This document shows positions 44,605 to 55,620 of a stretch of DNA of 64,000 nt, piece by piece (position 1 is the first letter of the stretch; every line of letters starts with the position of its first letter). The notes below the pieces were generated by a model. That model saw nothing but the letters and a program-made list of their open reading frames with translations. It was not told the origin of the DNA and did not search any database. Both the position numbers and the translations under genes were made by a program. This DNA comes from Hydrangea macrophylla (taxonomy: Eukaryota > Streptophyta > Magnoliopsida > Cornales > Hydrangeaceae): NCBI GenBank assembly GCA_033977485.1, contig CM066984.1, forward strand, positions 26,805,001 to 26,869,000. Reading direction: 5' to 3'.

Positions 44605-47020
44605 TGGAGATCGTAGGCTAGCCATGTTTTAAATTTTTCAAATTCAAATACGAGTTGCCAATTAATTTTTTAAAGGAAAATTAAGAAACAATTTTAAAAG
44701 CAAACTGGTCTTTTGGAAACCAGAGATTTCTAGATCTGGGGATTATGGAATGAGAGGAGAAAGAGCCCGGCGGACTAAAGCACTCCCTCTCACCCTATCT
44801 CATGATAGGCCTCTACTCAACATCTTTTTAATCGAATTACTAATGTAAGCATGCACTCCACTAATACATAGATATAAGTATGCATTCCAAAAGCTTGTTG
44901 AAAGTGGTGTAAGATTGCTAACGATAAAATGGCATACAGAACCACATAGTTCAAATAGCAAGCAAAATGACATGCAATAGAGAACGAAGAAACTTACCTG
45001 GGATCCAGCTACGATACTGAAACGTGCAATGCATAGAAAAAAATAGAAAACACTAGAAATAGAGACTCTAATTCACATGTGAAGATAATGAATGCATGAA
45101 CATGAACAAGTTGAGAATCACTCATTGATTTGGATCATTCAATCTCTGGACTTGAGTTCAATTAATCATAATCAGAACACACTTCAATCCTTAAGGCATT
45201 AGAAAATCATTTGGATCAAAGTTGGTAAGATTTACCAAATCAGCCTCAGGTTTCCAGAATTTACTGAGAAGAAACCTGAGATTAAAAAATAAACCAATGT
45301 AGTTCCCAAGGCTTGATTTCAATGGATTTGGCAACTGCTCTATCCATAGTTAGGGATGAGTTGACGACCATGCTACACACGTAGGTCTACTTTGAAAATG
45401 GCCTACTGAGCCTGCCTTGGATGAGATAGAAAAGTAGATTTCTAATTGTAACTAAATCTTTAATTTTTGCTTTGTAGAGAAAAAATTGAAGCAAAATCTC
45501 TGTTAAATGTTAACTTTGGTTTACTAGAGACATCGACATATTGTTTTAGCTCGGTGGAAACAAAATTCTTTTCCTTAATATTCTTTTAAATAGAAATAGA
45601 GACCAAAGTAACTCAAAATATTGTTATACTCCCCTTCTTCTAGAGGGATAATCTAGAAAGCGGATGGTGGTTGGCTTGATAACCGGACTTAAAGTTTTAT
45701 CAATTTCAATGCCATCTTCTTGATTGCATTTTTGGACCAATGTGCCTCTGTGAGTCTAGTTTCTAACCCAAAAAGAAAATCAATGATCAAAGGTCGAATC
45801 TCTGGGAATTGGACCATGACCAGACACTACTCAAAATTTATCAACTCTCTGTCTAGAGATTTTGTGTGATTTTCTAAAAATAGTAGCATATTTGAATTAC
45901 TTCAATATTTTTTGGGGATCCTACTACACATTTAACTTCATGGAAAAACTATTAGAAGCTCAAAATGCTTGTTTAAGGTTCTGATCTAATCAATTTAAAA
46001 CTGACTTACTATTCTGGAATTTTGGATAGAGAGTATATGGGTTACAAAACCTATGACCAGACCATGTTAACCATAAAATGTCATCAAAATAAAAATTGCA
46101 GTGGTATATCTATGAATTAAGGATAGATTCCAATTGGTATCATCCAATTTCAACAGATCATGATTTAACTAAAAATCTTTGATCACAGATCATCGCAGGA
46201 ATCACTGTACCATTGTTGACATCTGAGCCATGTAAATTGGCTTCTCCTAAGCCTAGTCCGTCTCTGAAGTTAATGATCATTGAGGGATTTGAAACCTAAC
46301 TCATCCATTCCTTCTCTCAAATTAATGGTCCTTGGAGGTTGTATATACTAATCCTTGTAAGTTTGAATAAGACATGAGATAGCTTCATGAAACTTAAATA
46401 TGATGAACTTAAGTCATGGATAAGGACTTAGATACATCATTTATATAAACATATAACTAAAATCAATCTCAACTATCATGTAAACAATAATTTTATATGA
46501 AATTGAGAGATTAAAATCACGTTATCTCAATGGGATATGAAAGATCTCATGAATTTTCAAAAGAAGATCATAAACAAAGAGAAACAAAATCTAAGCCAAT
46601 TGATGATCCAAATCAAATTTCTACTTTCAAAACTTGTTTTATTTCAAATCCAAAGCTGTTTAAATCCAAATCAACAAACACATGAAAAAATTCAATTACA
46701 ATTCAAGTGGTGTGTGATGAAATGAGGTGGACAGAGACTTTTTGAAAATTTTGTAAAGATCCTAGTTTTTTTTCGGGAAAATTGTGTAAAGATCCTAGTT
46801 CAATCTATAAATTGTGATTGAATTGTAAAAGATAATGATATGTGATCGGGAGAGAACTAATCCTAATTATACGCTTTAACGAGCATTTGTTAGTGCATTT
46901 TTATCCTGTTTTTGTATATTTTTACTTTGTTTTCTAGTTTCTGACAGGTTTTGGAAGAAATCAGATAAACCAGGCTAAACAGGGTGAAAAGTCATCAAGA
47001 AAGAAGCTGAAAAATCCAAG

Positions 47021-47157
47021 TCGCGCGCGCGATCCGCTCGCGCGAAAATCAGATAATCGCTCGCGCGATCCGCTCGCGCGAGACCCCCAATAAATCGCTC
47101 GCGCGATCCGCGCACGCGAAGGACCAAAAGTCGCGCTATCGCGACCCGCTCGCGCGA
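47021..47157 (+). repeat. CGCGCGA palindrome cluster in the solo LTR
   Basis: Four pairs of TCGCGCGA-like words, the second word of each pair 13 bases after the first; pair ends at 47032, 47068, 47106 and 47144. Joined by atccgc. Confidence 0.8.
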
Positions 47158-47299
47158 TATGCCCAAAAATCATAGTTGCGTATTTCAGTGTACTGAAGAC
47201 TCCTGTGCAAACGAGACTGCTAAACGACGTCCAGATTGTAAATTACATCAGTTTCAGTCCGTTTCGAGTTGTAAAGGCTTCCAAAACTTGTTGTAAATC

Positions 47300-47336
47300 T
47301 ATATAAACTCTATTTTTACTTCAATTAGGAGGGGGG
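47300..47336 (+). promoter_or_regulatory. LTR core promoter: TATA box and G tract
   Basis: TATATAAA starts 28 bases before the G tract, preceded by ttcaattag. Same layout as T1 at 9326. Confidence 0.6.
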
Positions 47337-49455
47337 CAACTAATATACACATCCATATACAGCCATATACACACACTTCCAGCCATTGAAGGGAGGGAAG
47401 CAAGGAGAAGAAGAAGAAGACCAAGGGTTTCCATGGCCTCCTCCATCAACTACTTGCCGATCTCTACTCCTATGGCAGCTTAGATCATCGATCTAGGGTT
47501 TCAATGAAGCCCTAGATGAGTAATAGGGTTTTATTTATGCTTTTATTTTAGGTTTATTGTGTATGGATGACAGTCACATGTTTAGAGGATTTTATAAATA
47601 AATCGTGCTTCTATTGATTAAATCATTACTTTCAGAATTTATTCTTGTCTTAGATCTATTTTGACTGTGATGTGCTCAACGATCTATTCTTGCTGTGCTT
47701 GTTTAGGTTGTTTACATGTGATGGTGCTTTATTGATTCGTGCTATCAAGTATCCGAATAGTCCATGCCTAGGTTAGACGGATTAGATCACAACCCTAGTT
47801 TAGTGTGGGATAATTCGTGCTATCCGCAGATGGATTATGTTGGTGCTTGAACCATGATTATCTTCTTGTCGGAGGAATTGGGCTTGTAGCTACAATTCCC
47901 CATATTCATCCAACGTAATAAGCTAAAGTAATTCATAAATATGCCTATTATGAAGCTAGTGGTGGATTTGTAATCCTAGGTTCCCTTAAACATTCATTAA
48001 AAACACTTTTAATTGCTTTCATAAGTTAGATTTACTTTTATTGTTATTAGTTCAATTAAATTCAAAATCAAATCCGTTTTCCATAATTAATTAGACTTAG
48101 GTTTTAAAATTAAAAGCTGTAGTAATCAATCTCTGTGGGTTCGACCTTTACTTCCACACTGCAAATCCTTTGAAAAGTAAAGAATACTTTTATATCTTGA
48201 TTCTGACAACATCAATATGGATTTTAAGTTTACCTCTGGGAATTCTCAGAATTTGATTGATTTAAAGAGATCCAAGCCTTACAAGCAATACTCTTCTTCT
48301 TCTTCCTTGAAGCTTCAAGGTCCTTTAATGGAGATTTGAGGAATTGGGTAAATTGGGTAAGGTTTCTATTTTAGCTTTCTTTCTCTATATTTCTATAAGT
48401 TCTCACTCAATCTCAAAATTCAGATTCTCTCTCTAAGATTCAAGTATCATCTCCAAGATTCAAGTCTCTAACTCTGAAAAATGAGAGAAAATGGATTTTT
48501 TTTATAGACTTTCATTTCCTTAGGGGCTAACATAAGGGTAGATACGTCAATTAAGGATGGTAAGAGCATAATTTCATGACCTAATAGTAGTAAACACGTA
48601 CACAAAAAATGGCATCGTTTGGTGCTATCATTTCATCAAATATTGAAAAGGAATTCTGGCCTAAAAATGCAATTTAAACCAAGCTGACACTCAATGAAGA
48701 TTGGGCGGCACTCATTGAAATCTGCGACATTCACGGACTGCCGTTCGGTACTCATTGACTGTCGCTTTACAACAATTCAGCACAATTCATAGCAACTCAG
48801 CACCTTAATTTCATTTCATATCATTGAAGTAAACATAGATAATTTATTTATTTACTTAAGACATTAAATATATTTAAGGGAATACTCCCAATTTGGATTC
48901 AATAAAAATATCTAAAAAACCAAATTCCTTAAGGAAAAAAAAAATTTTGAACTCTCCCTCCAAAGGCAAAATTTTCGATTTCCTGCACAGTTCTTCTTAA
49001 AGAACTTTCGATTTCTCATTGTTCCCTTTTACTTAAAAATTCTTAAAAATTATTTTTAGCATAAGGGATACCCAATGAACAATTACCAGGACTTTTCATC
49101 TCAAAATTCAAAAATTTTACGATTGACTATCTTTGTCCCGTTGACTTTTCACTGGGTTAACTGTTGACTTTTTCAGGATTCAGGCAGATTTTTTTTCCTT
49201 TTGAAAATGGTTTTAAGATGCTACAAAATCAGTGCAGTCTTTCTATACGTGTTCAAAACTCATGGTCTTCAAGGTGATAGGTAGATCGGAATTTTGGTCT
49301 TTTTTAGCTGAAAATGGTGATTTTGGACTGAGATTCATCTTAGAAGAGAGTCAGATTGCTTGTAAGAGCCTTGGTTCTAACGAGACATATTCAACATTAA
49401 TCTCTAGAGGTAAATCCCTCTAAGTGTGGCAGTTTGGTCAGATTAGGGCGCTACA

Positions 49456-49469
49456 ATTTGCCCCTCTTC
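49456..49469 (-). other. Polypurine tract of T2
   Basis: On the minus strand gaagaggggcaaat precedes the LTR start TGTAGCGCC. Confidence 0.7.
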
Positions 49470-49623
49470 GACAGAACTTGTGAGGCAAAGCGTGTCACAA
49501 GTGAATCTCGAAGCCTGTGAGAAGTTAAACCTTTGACCGAGCTGTAGAACTTAGGTAAAAACAATATGCGTTGCAAAAATAGTGGCAAAAAATGGATGGG
49601 TGTTGGTCGTGCCCAACGGGAGC

Positions 49624-49665
49624 TGCCTACGTATCCTTGAAGGAATCAGACCAGGGCGTAGTTCA
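49624..49665 (-). other. Hairpin module copy 4 (T2, near PPT)
   Basis: Reverse complement carries GAACTACG, CTGATTCC, AAGGATACGTAGGCA. Outer stem perfect, inner stem weaker. About 155 bases from the polypurine tract, like copy 3 in T1. Confidence 0.6.
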
Positions 49666-49829
49666 GGTAAGGGACAACATATAAGCACAAACAATCATAT
49701 GGATGAAATCACTTATCTTATCGTGATGCACGTGCTCATGCAATGCTTCTGAAGAAAGTGAAATGAATCTGATCATGCGGGTGTTACGCTCGGTCAATTT
49801 TATACTTCTATTGCGTGATATAATGACCA

Positions 49830-50790
49830 GCGATAACTATCAAAGTTTGGTCGATACAAAGCCGTTACAAGGACCGAGAATGACTAAAGATTTTGGTTAG
49901 TACAAATCTGTTGCAAGGACCGATAAGATATAGCTAATTGGGAAATTTACTCAATGCAAATCCGTTACGAGGACCAAGAATGCAAATCCGTTATTCCCCC
50001 AACTTTTGATTAACGCTATTCCATTATGAGGACCGAGAATGCAAATTTGTCACACCCCCGACTTCTGATCAACGCAATTCCATTATGAGGACCAATACTT
50101 CAAATCCGTCATACACCCAACTTTTGATCAACACAATTCCGTTACGAGGAATAAGAATGCAAATCTGTTATACCCCCTACTCCTAATCAATGCAATTCTG
50201 TTATGAGGACCGAGAATGCAAATCTGTTACACCCCTAACTTTTGATCAACGCAATTCCATTACAAAGACCGAGAATCCGAATTCGCCACACTCCCAACTT
50301 CTTATCAATGTAATTCTATTACGAGGACCGAGACTGCAATTCCGTTATAATTCCAAATTTTGATCAACATAATTTTGTTACAAGGATTGAGAATGTAAAT
50401 CTGTTGCACCCCCAACTTCTAACCAATGAAATTCTGTTACGAGGACCTATAATGCAAATCTATTATACCCCCAACTTCTGACCAACGTAATTCTGTTATA
50501 AGGAATGAGAATGCAATTCTATTGCACTCCCAAATTCTAATTAACGTAATTGTGTTATGAGGACTGAGAATGCGAATTCGTTGCACCCCTAACTTCTGAT
50601 TAATGCAATTTTATTACGAGGATTGAGAATATAAATCCGTTATATTCTCATATTATAATATTATGATCAATACAAACTCATGACGAGGATCAAGAACATA
50701 AATCCATTATACTCGTATATTCTGATATTTTGATCAACATAAATTCGTTACGAGGGCTGGGAATGCGAATTTGTTACACTTCCAAATTTT
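49830..50790 (-). repeat. T2 tandem array 1, about 60 bp units
   Basis: Units around ttacgaggaccgagaatgca then aatccgttac and acccccaacttctgatcaac. About 15 diverged copies. Confidence 0.85.
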
Positions 50791-50829
50791 TATCTTTTGG
50801 CCATAACCAAGTTCAAAATTTTGATTTCC

Positions 50830-51535
50830 AGTGGGAGCCAATGGGGCTTAAAGAATTTTGACCTTCTTAAGAGATGGAGCCATCTGAGGTCAAAGAGTTG
50901 AGATGGAGCCATCCAGGCTCAAAAAATTGGATTCTTTACAAAATGGAGCTGTTTAGGCTCACAAATGATTTGAACTGTTTCACAGGGAGCGATTCAGACT
51001 CGAAGAGTTAAGATGGAGCCATCTGGGCTCAAAAGAATTAGATTCTTTATAAGATGGAGCTATTCGGGCTCAAAGGATTTGAACAGTTTCACAGGGAGCC
51101 ATTCGGGCTTGAAGAATTAGATTTCTTCAGAGAATGGAACCATCCAGGCTCAAAGGATTTGATCTTTTTCATAGGGAGCCATCTGAGCTCAAAGAATTGG
51201 ATTTCTTCAGAGAATGAAGCCATCCGGACTCAAAGGATTTTAATGTTTACATGACGATCCATCGAGGCTCAAAGAACTGGATTCCTTACAAGATGGTTCG
51301 AGCTCAACGTATTAGATTTCTTTAGAGAATGGAGCCATCCGGGCTCAAAGGATTTGAACGTTTTCATACGGAGCCATCCAGGCTGAAGGAATTAGATTTG
51401 TTTAGAGAATGGAGCCATCTGGGCTCAAAGGATTTGAACTTTTTTCATATAGAGACATTCGGGCTTAAAGAATTGGATTTCTTACAAGATGGAACCATCC
51501 GGGTTCAACTTATTAGATTTCTTACAAAGGGCGTC
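50830..51535 (-). repeat. T2 tandem array 2, about 40 bp units
   Basis: Core ggagccatccgggctcaaag, foldable as GAGCC-ATCCG-GGCTC (51332-51346). Alternating tails make a higher-order unit of about 80 bases. Confidence 0.85.
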
Positions 51536-51559
51536 ATTTAGTCCTGTTGGATAAAAAAG

Positions 51560-52075
51560 TGCGATCTTTCGCATCCGCCGCCCTTCGGCCCCGTCGGATA
51601 AAGGCAATTTTTTGCAGATAGAGCGATCTTTTGCAGATAGAGCTATCTTTTGCAAATGAAATGATCTTTCACAGACAGGAGCAACCTTTCGCAAATGAAG
51701 CAATCTTACACAAATAGAGCGATCTTTTACAGATGAAGTGATCTTTCACAGAAAGTGCAATCTTGTATTCGTAACTCTTTGGTCCTATCGGATAAAGGCA
51801 ATTTTTCATAGATAGAGCGATCTTTCACAAACACAGTGATTCGTAGACAGAGCGATCTTTTGCATCCACAGCCCTTCAGCCTTATCGGATAAAAGTGATC
51901 TTTCACAGATAGAGCAATCTTTCACAGATAAGGCGATCTCTTATATCTGCAGCCCTTCGTCCCCATCAGATAAAAGAGATCTTTCGTAGATAAAGCAATC
52001 TTTTGCATCCGCAGCCCTTCGGCCCCATCAGATTAAAGGCGATCTTGCACATTCGCAGCCCTTTAGCCTAGTCAA
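51560..52075 (-). repeat. T2 tandem array 3, about 20-30 bp units
   Basis: Core gcgatctttcgcagataga mixed with a second word gcagcccttcggcc. Hairpin forms GCGA-TCTT-TCGC (51560), GTGA-TCTT-TCAC (51738) and GCAA-TCTT-TTGC (51995). Confidence 0.8.
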
Positions 52076-52164
52076 AGATGTTTGTTCTCTCAAAATGCAA
52101 TTAACTGGACTACGCTTTGCACATTATGCCCCGATGCTAATTCAGATTTGTTCTAATTTCAAAA

Positions 52165-54005
52165 TTCGGGAGTCAATCAGACTCAATCACTTTTCAAAAT
52201 TTCTAAAACCAGGAGTCAATCAGACTCGAATCAATTTATTTTCAAAGATTTAGTGCCATTCAAGCTCAAGAATTTAAATTTTCAAAAAATTAGAAGTCAA
52301 TCAGACTCAATTCAATTCAATTCCAAAATCAAGAGTCAATCAGACTCAATTTAGTTCAATTTCTAAAATCAGAAGTCAATCAGATCCAATTTAGTTTAAG
52401 TTCTAAAATAGGAGTCAGTCAGACTTAATTCTATTCAAATTTTAAAATCAGGAGTCACTCAGACTCAATTCAATTCAATTTTTCAAAATCAGGTGTCAGT
52501 CAGACTCATTTCAATTTCAAATTTCCTAATTCGAAAGACAATCAGACTCAATTCAATTTAAAATATCTAAGCTCGGGAGTCAATCAAACTCAATTCAATT
52601 TTGAATTTCTAAAATCGGGAGTTGATTAGACTTAATTCAATTTTCAATTTCTAAGATTGGGAGTCGATCAGACTCGATTCAATTTTCAATTTCTTAAGCC
52701 GGGAGTCAATCACATTCATTTCAATTTCAAATTTCTAAACTCGAGAGTCAATCAGACTCAATTCAATTTTAAATTTCTAAACCCGGGAGTCAATCAGACT
52801 TATTTCAATTTCAAATTTAAAAAATCAAGAGTCAATTAGACTCAAATGAATTCAATTTCTCAAAATTTGGAGTCCATCTGACTCAAATGAGTTCAATTTC
52901 ACAAAATTTGGAGTCAATTCGACTCGACCCAATTCAATTCAAAAATTCTAAAATCTGGAGTCAATTAGACTTAAACAAATTTCTAATATCAAAATTGGGA
53001 GTCAATCAAACTCTTTAGAATTTCTAATATCTAAAGCAGAGTTAATCAAACTCAAAAGAATCCAAATTTTCAAATCGAGAGTCAATCAGGCTCAAAAGAA
53101 TTTCCATTTCCATGTTTCGGAGACAATCAGACTCAAAACAATTTGAATTTCAAAGAGAATTTCAAATATTCACAAGTTGGAGTCAGTTCGGCTCACAAAG
53201 AAATAGAATTTCAAAATCAGAGTCAATTTGGTTCACAAACAGTTTCAAATTTTATTCAAAAATCGGAGTCAATTTGACTCGAAAGAATTTCTATTTACAA
53301 AAGTAAGCCACCTTGACTCAAATGAATTTTCAACTTTGAGGAGTCGCACGGACCCAAGAATTCACATTATATAAACGGAGTCACGCGGACTAAGGAAGAA
53401 TTTATGTTGTACCGAGTCACGCGGACTCAAAAAAATCCATTCTTTCATATAAATAGTCATGCGGACTTCCAAAAATTCATATTTTACACAAATGGAGTCA
53501 CGCGGATTCAAAATGTTCTTTCATATAATCGGATTAACGCAAACTCAAAGCTTATATTTCACACAGACAGAGTCACGCGGACTCAAAAATTCACATTTCA
53601 TTCTTTCATATAAATGGAGTCAAGTGGACTCAAAATTCAATAGTTTACATAAACGGAGTCAGGTTGACTCAAGAATTCATATTTCACACAAATGGAGTCA
53701 CGCGGACTCAAGAATTCAAATTTCAAAATCAGAGTCAGTTCGACTTACAAAGAATTTAGAATCTTAAAAACCAGAGTCAATTTGACTCGAGCGAATTCAA
53801 ATTTCAAAGATCGAAATAATTTCGACTCAAAAGAATTAAAGTTTGGAAAATCGAAGTCAATTCAACAAGAAATTTAAAATTTCCAAATACTGAGTCAATT
53901 CGACTCAACAAGAATCTCAAATTTCAAAATCGGAGTCAATTTGACTCAACAAAAAAATTAGAGTCAATTTGACTAAAAAGGAATGCAACTTTCAAAATTA
54001 GGAGT
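52165..54005 (-). repeat. T2 tandem array 4, about 40-45 bp units
   Basis: Core gagtcaatcagactcaattc. The stem GAGTC/GACTC is kept while the five-base loop changes: AATCA (52333-52347), ACGCG (53414-53428), AATTT or AATTC elsewhere. Confidence 0.85.
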
Positions 54006-54029
54006 TTGAATAAGATTGAAAGAATCATT

Positions 54030-54525
54030 AAGGATTAGCGCTAATGTAGAGAAGCTGCCAATCGAGGATTAATGCTTAGGAAGAGAAGCTGCCATTGAGG
54101 ACTAATGCTTAGAGAAGCTGCCATTAAGGACTAACACTTACAGAAACTGCCATTGAGGACTAACACTTAAAGAAGAGAAGCTGCCGTGGAGGACTAACAC
54201 TAAGGAATAGAAGCTGCCATTGAGGACTAACGCTTATGAATAGATGCTGCTATTGAGGACTAATGCTTAGAGAAGCTGCCATTGAGGACTAACGCTTATA
54301 AAGAGAAGCTATCATTGAGGACTAACACTTAGAGAAGCTGCCATTGAGGACTAACGCTTATGCAGAGAAGCTGCCATTTAGGACTAACGCTTAGAGAAGC
54401 TTCCACTGAGGACTAATGCTTATTAAGAGAAGCTAGTATTGAGGACTAACATTTATGCAGATAAGCTGCCATTGAGGACTAATACTTAGAAAGGAAGCTG
54501 CCATTGAGGACTAATACATATTTAG
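54030..54525 (-). repeat. T2 tandem array 5, about 31-36 bp units
   Basis: Core agaagctgccattgaggact followed by aacgctta; about 15 copies with length variation. gcttagagaagc at unit junctions can fold. Confidence 0.85.
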
Positions 54526-54529
54526 GAGT

Positions 54530-54670
54530 CTCTTCATGCTCAAAGAACCAAATTTCAATATTGAGTCAATTCGAACTCAAAGAATTGATTTTCATAAAAG
54601 TTCAGGAGTCTGTAAACTTAGAGAGTTGATTTTTCAAAATTTGGGGAGTCTTCAGACTCAAAGAATTTGA
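54530..54670 (-). repeat. T2 array remnant of the gagtc type
   Basis: Three diverged units of the array 4 kind (ggagtctgtaaactta, ggagtcttcagactcaaag). Confidence 0.6.
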
Positions 54671-55477
54671 ATAGAGCTGATAGAAACCATGATTTTCTAC
54701 ATTTGCAGACCCTCAAAAGAAACAAAATGATTTTCGAAAGAGGGAAGTCACCTATGCCCCTAGATTTGGACTCTTCTTATGTTGTAGGCTTAAAATTTTC
54801 ATATGATAGTGTTCAGAAACTTCTACTTACATTGTTCTTTTGGTACTCATGGAGACTTTACTCTCAATTGATGTGCTTTCGTCATGAGTACATGTATCAT
54901 CTTACCTCCTTGTTTAACCCTCATCTTCTCATGGTAGTATTTCATTGATAAATCCAAACTTTGATAATTTTTCCCCATTTGATTTAGTTAATCTTTCCTT
55001 ATCCAGAGTGTGCTTCAAATCAAATACTCTAGCCTAGAGAATAAAAGACATTCTATTTCAAAGCATTTCAATACAAACTTGGTGACTTGAGAACTTGCCT
55101 CTGGCATAGAGGGCTTTTGGCAAACAAAGTTTGCCCCTAGTTTTGAAGAGACTAGGGGGCTCTCTTCTAGGATAAAGTGGGGTTTTTAGCAGACAAAGTT
55201 TTCCCCTAGTCTTGAGGGCGGATAGGCTCATCCCATGGGATTTTGAGAAGATGATGGTACAGGATGCCTGTAGTGCATTTACTCACAACTTAGAGGTAAT
55301 CATCATGAATATGGTTGACTGAAGCGGGATATCCTAGTGCTGATGGGCAAATAAAGTTTGCCCATGGTTTGGCAATACTTATCTTGCTCCAGGCAAAGGA
55401 AGTTTTCCCCTAGTTAGAAAGAACATAACCAAATACGCAAAGGAGAGTATTCACATACCAAGAACTAAGAAAGGCTC

Positions 55478-55518
55478 TCCTACTTATCCCTGAGTGGGAA
55501 TTAGGCCCAAGGTAGTGT
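55478..55518 (-). other. Hairpin module copy 6 (T2)
   Basis: Reverse complement: CTACC, CTAATTCCC, CAGGGATAAGTAGG. Outer stem four pairs, inner stem ATTCC/GGGAT as in copy 1. 102 nt from copy 5. Confidence 0.55.
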
Positions 55519-55578
55519 TGCCAAGGCCTGAAAGAGCACACCATATCATGATAAGGGTAGCGACCGAACCAGATAGGT

Positions 55579-55620
55579 TGCCTACGTATCCCCAGGTGGG
55601 AATCAGGCCAAGCGTAGTTC
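55579..55620 (-). other. Hairpin module copy 5 (T2)
   Basis: Reverse complement: GAACTACG, CTGATTCCC, TGGGGATACGTAGGCAA. Outer stem perfect, inner stem ATTCCC/GGGGAT with a four-base loop. Confidence 0.6.

Larger units (their letters stand above)
46843..48214 (+). mobile_element. Athila-like solo LTR
   Basis: 1372 bases, TGATC...CATCA ends, 5-bp duplication. TATATAAA at 47300-47307 and a GGAGGGGGG tract at 47328. Near the end it has ctgtgggttcgacc, the Athila-type LTR end phrase. A dense CGCGCGA palindrome cluster lies at 47021-47157. No internal region: a single LTR left by recombination between two. Confidence 0.88.
46838..48219. repeat. Target-site duplication of the solo LTR
   Basis: atatg at 46838-46842 and 48215-48219. 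The uninterrupted target is preserved in the right LTR of T2 (gataatgatatg then aattttaag, near 60720). Confidence 0.9.
44605..49455 (-). repeat. 3' LTR of T2, holding a solo LTR
   Basis: On the minus strand it starts TGTAGCGCCCTAATC. Without the inserted solo LTR it is about 3.47 kb. It matches the right LTR (58561-61127) with large reciprocal length differences: a block at about 45330-45720 is present only here, and a block at about 59022-59445 only on the right. No gene. Confidence 0.75.
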
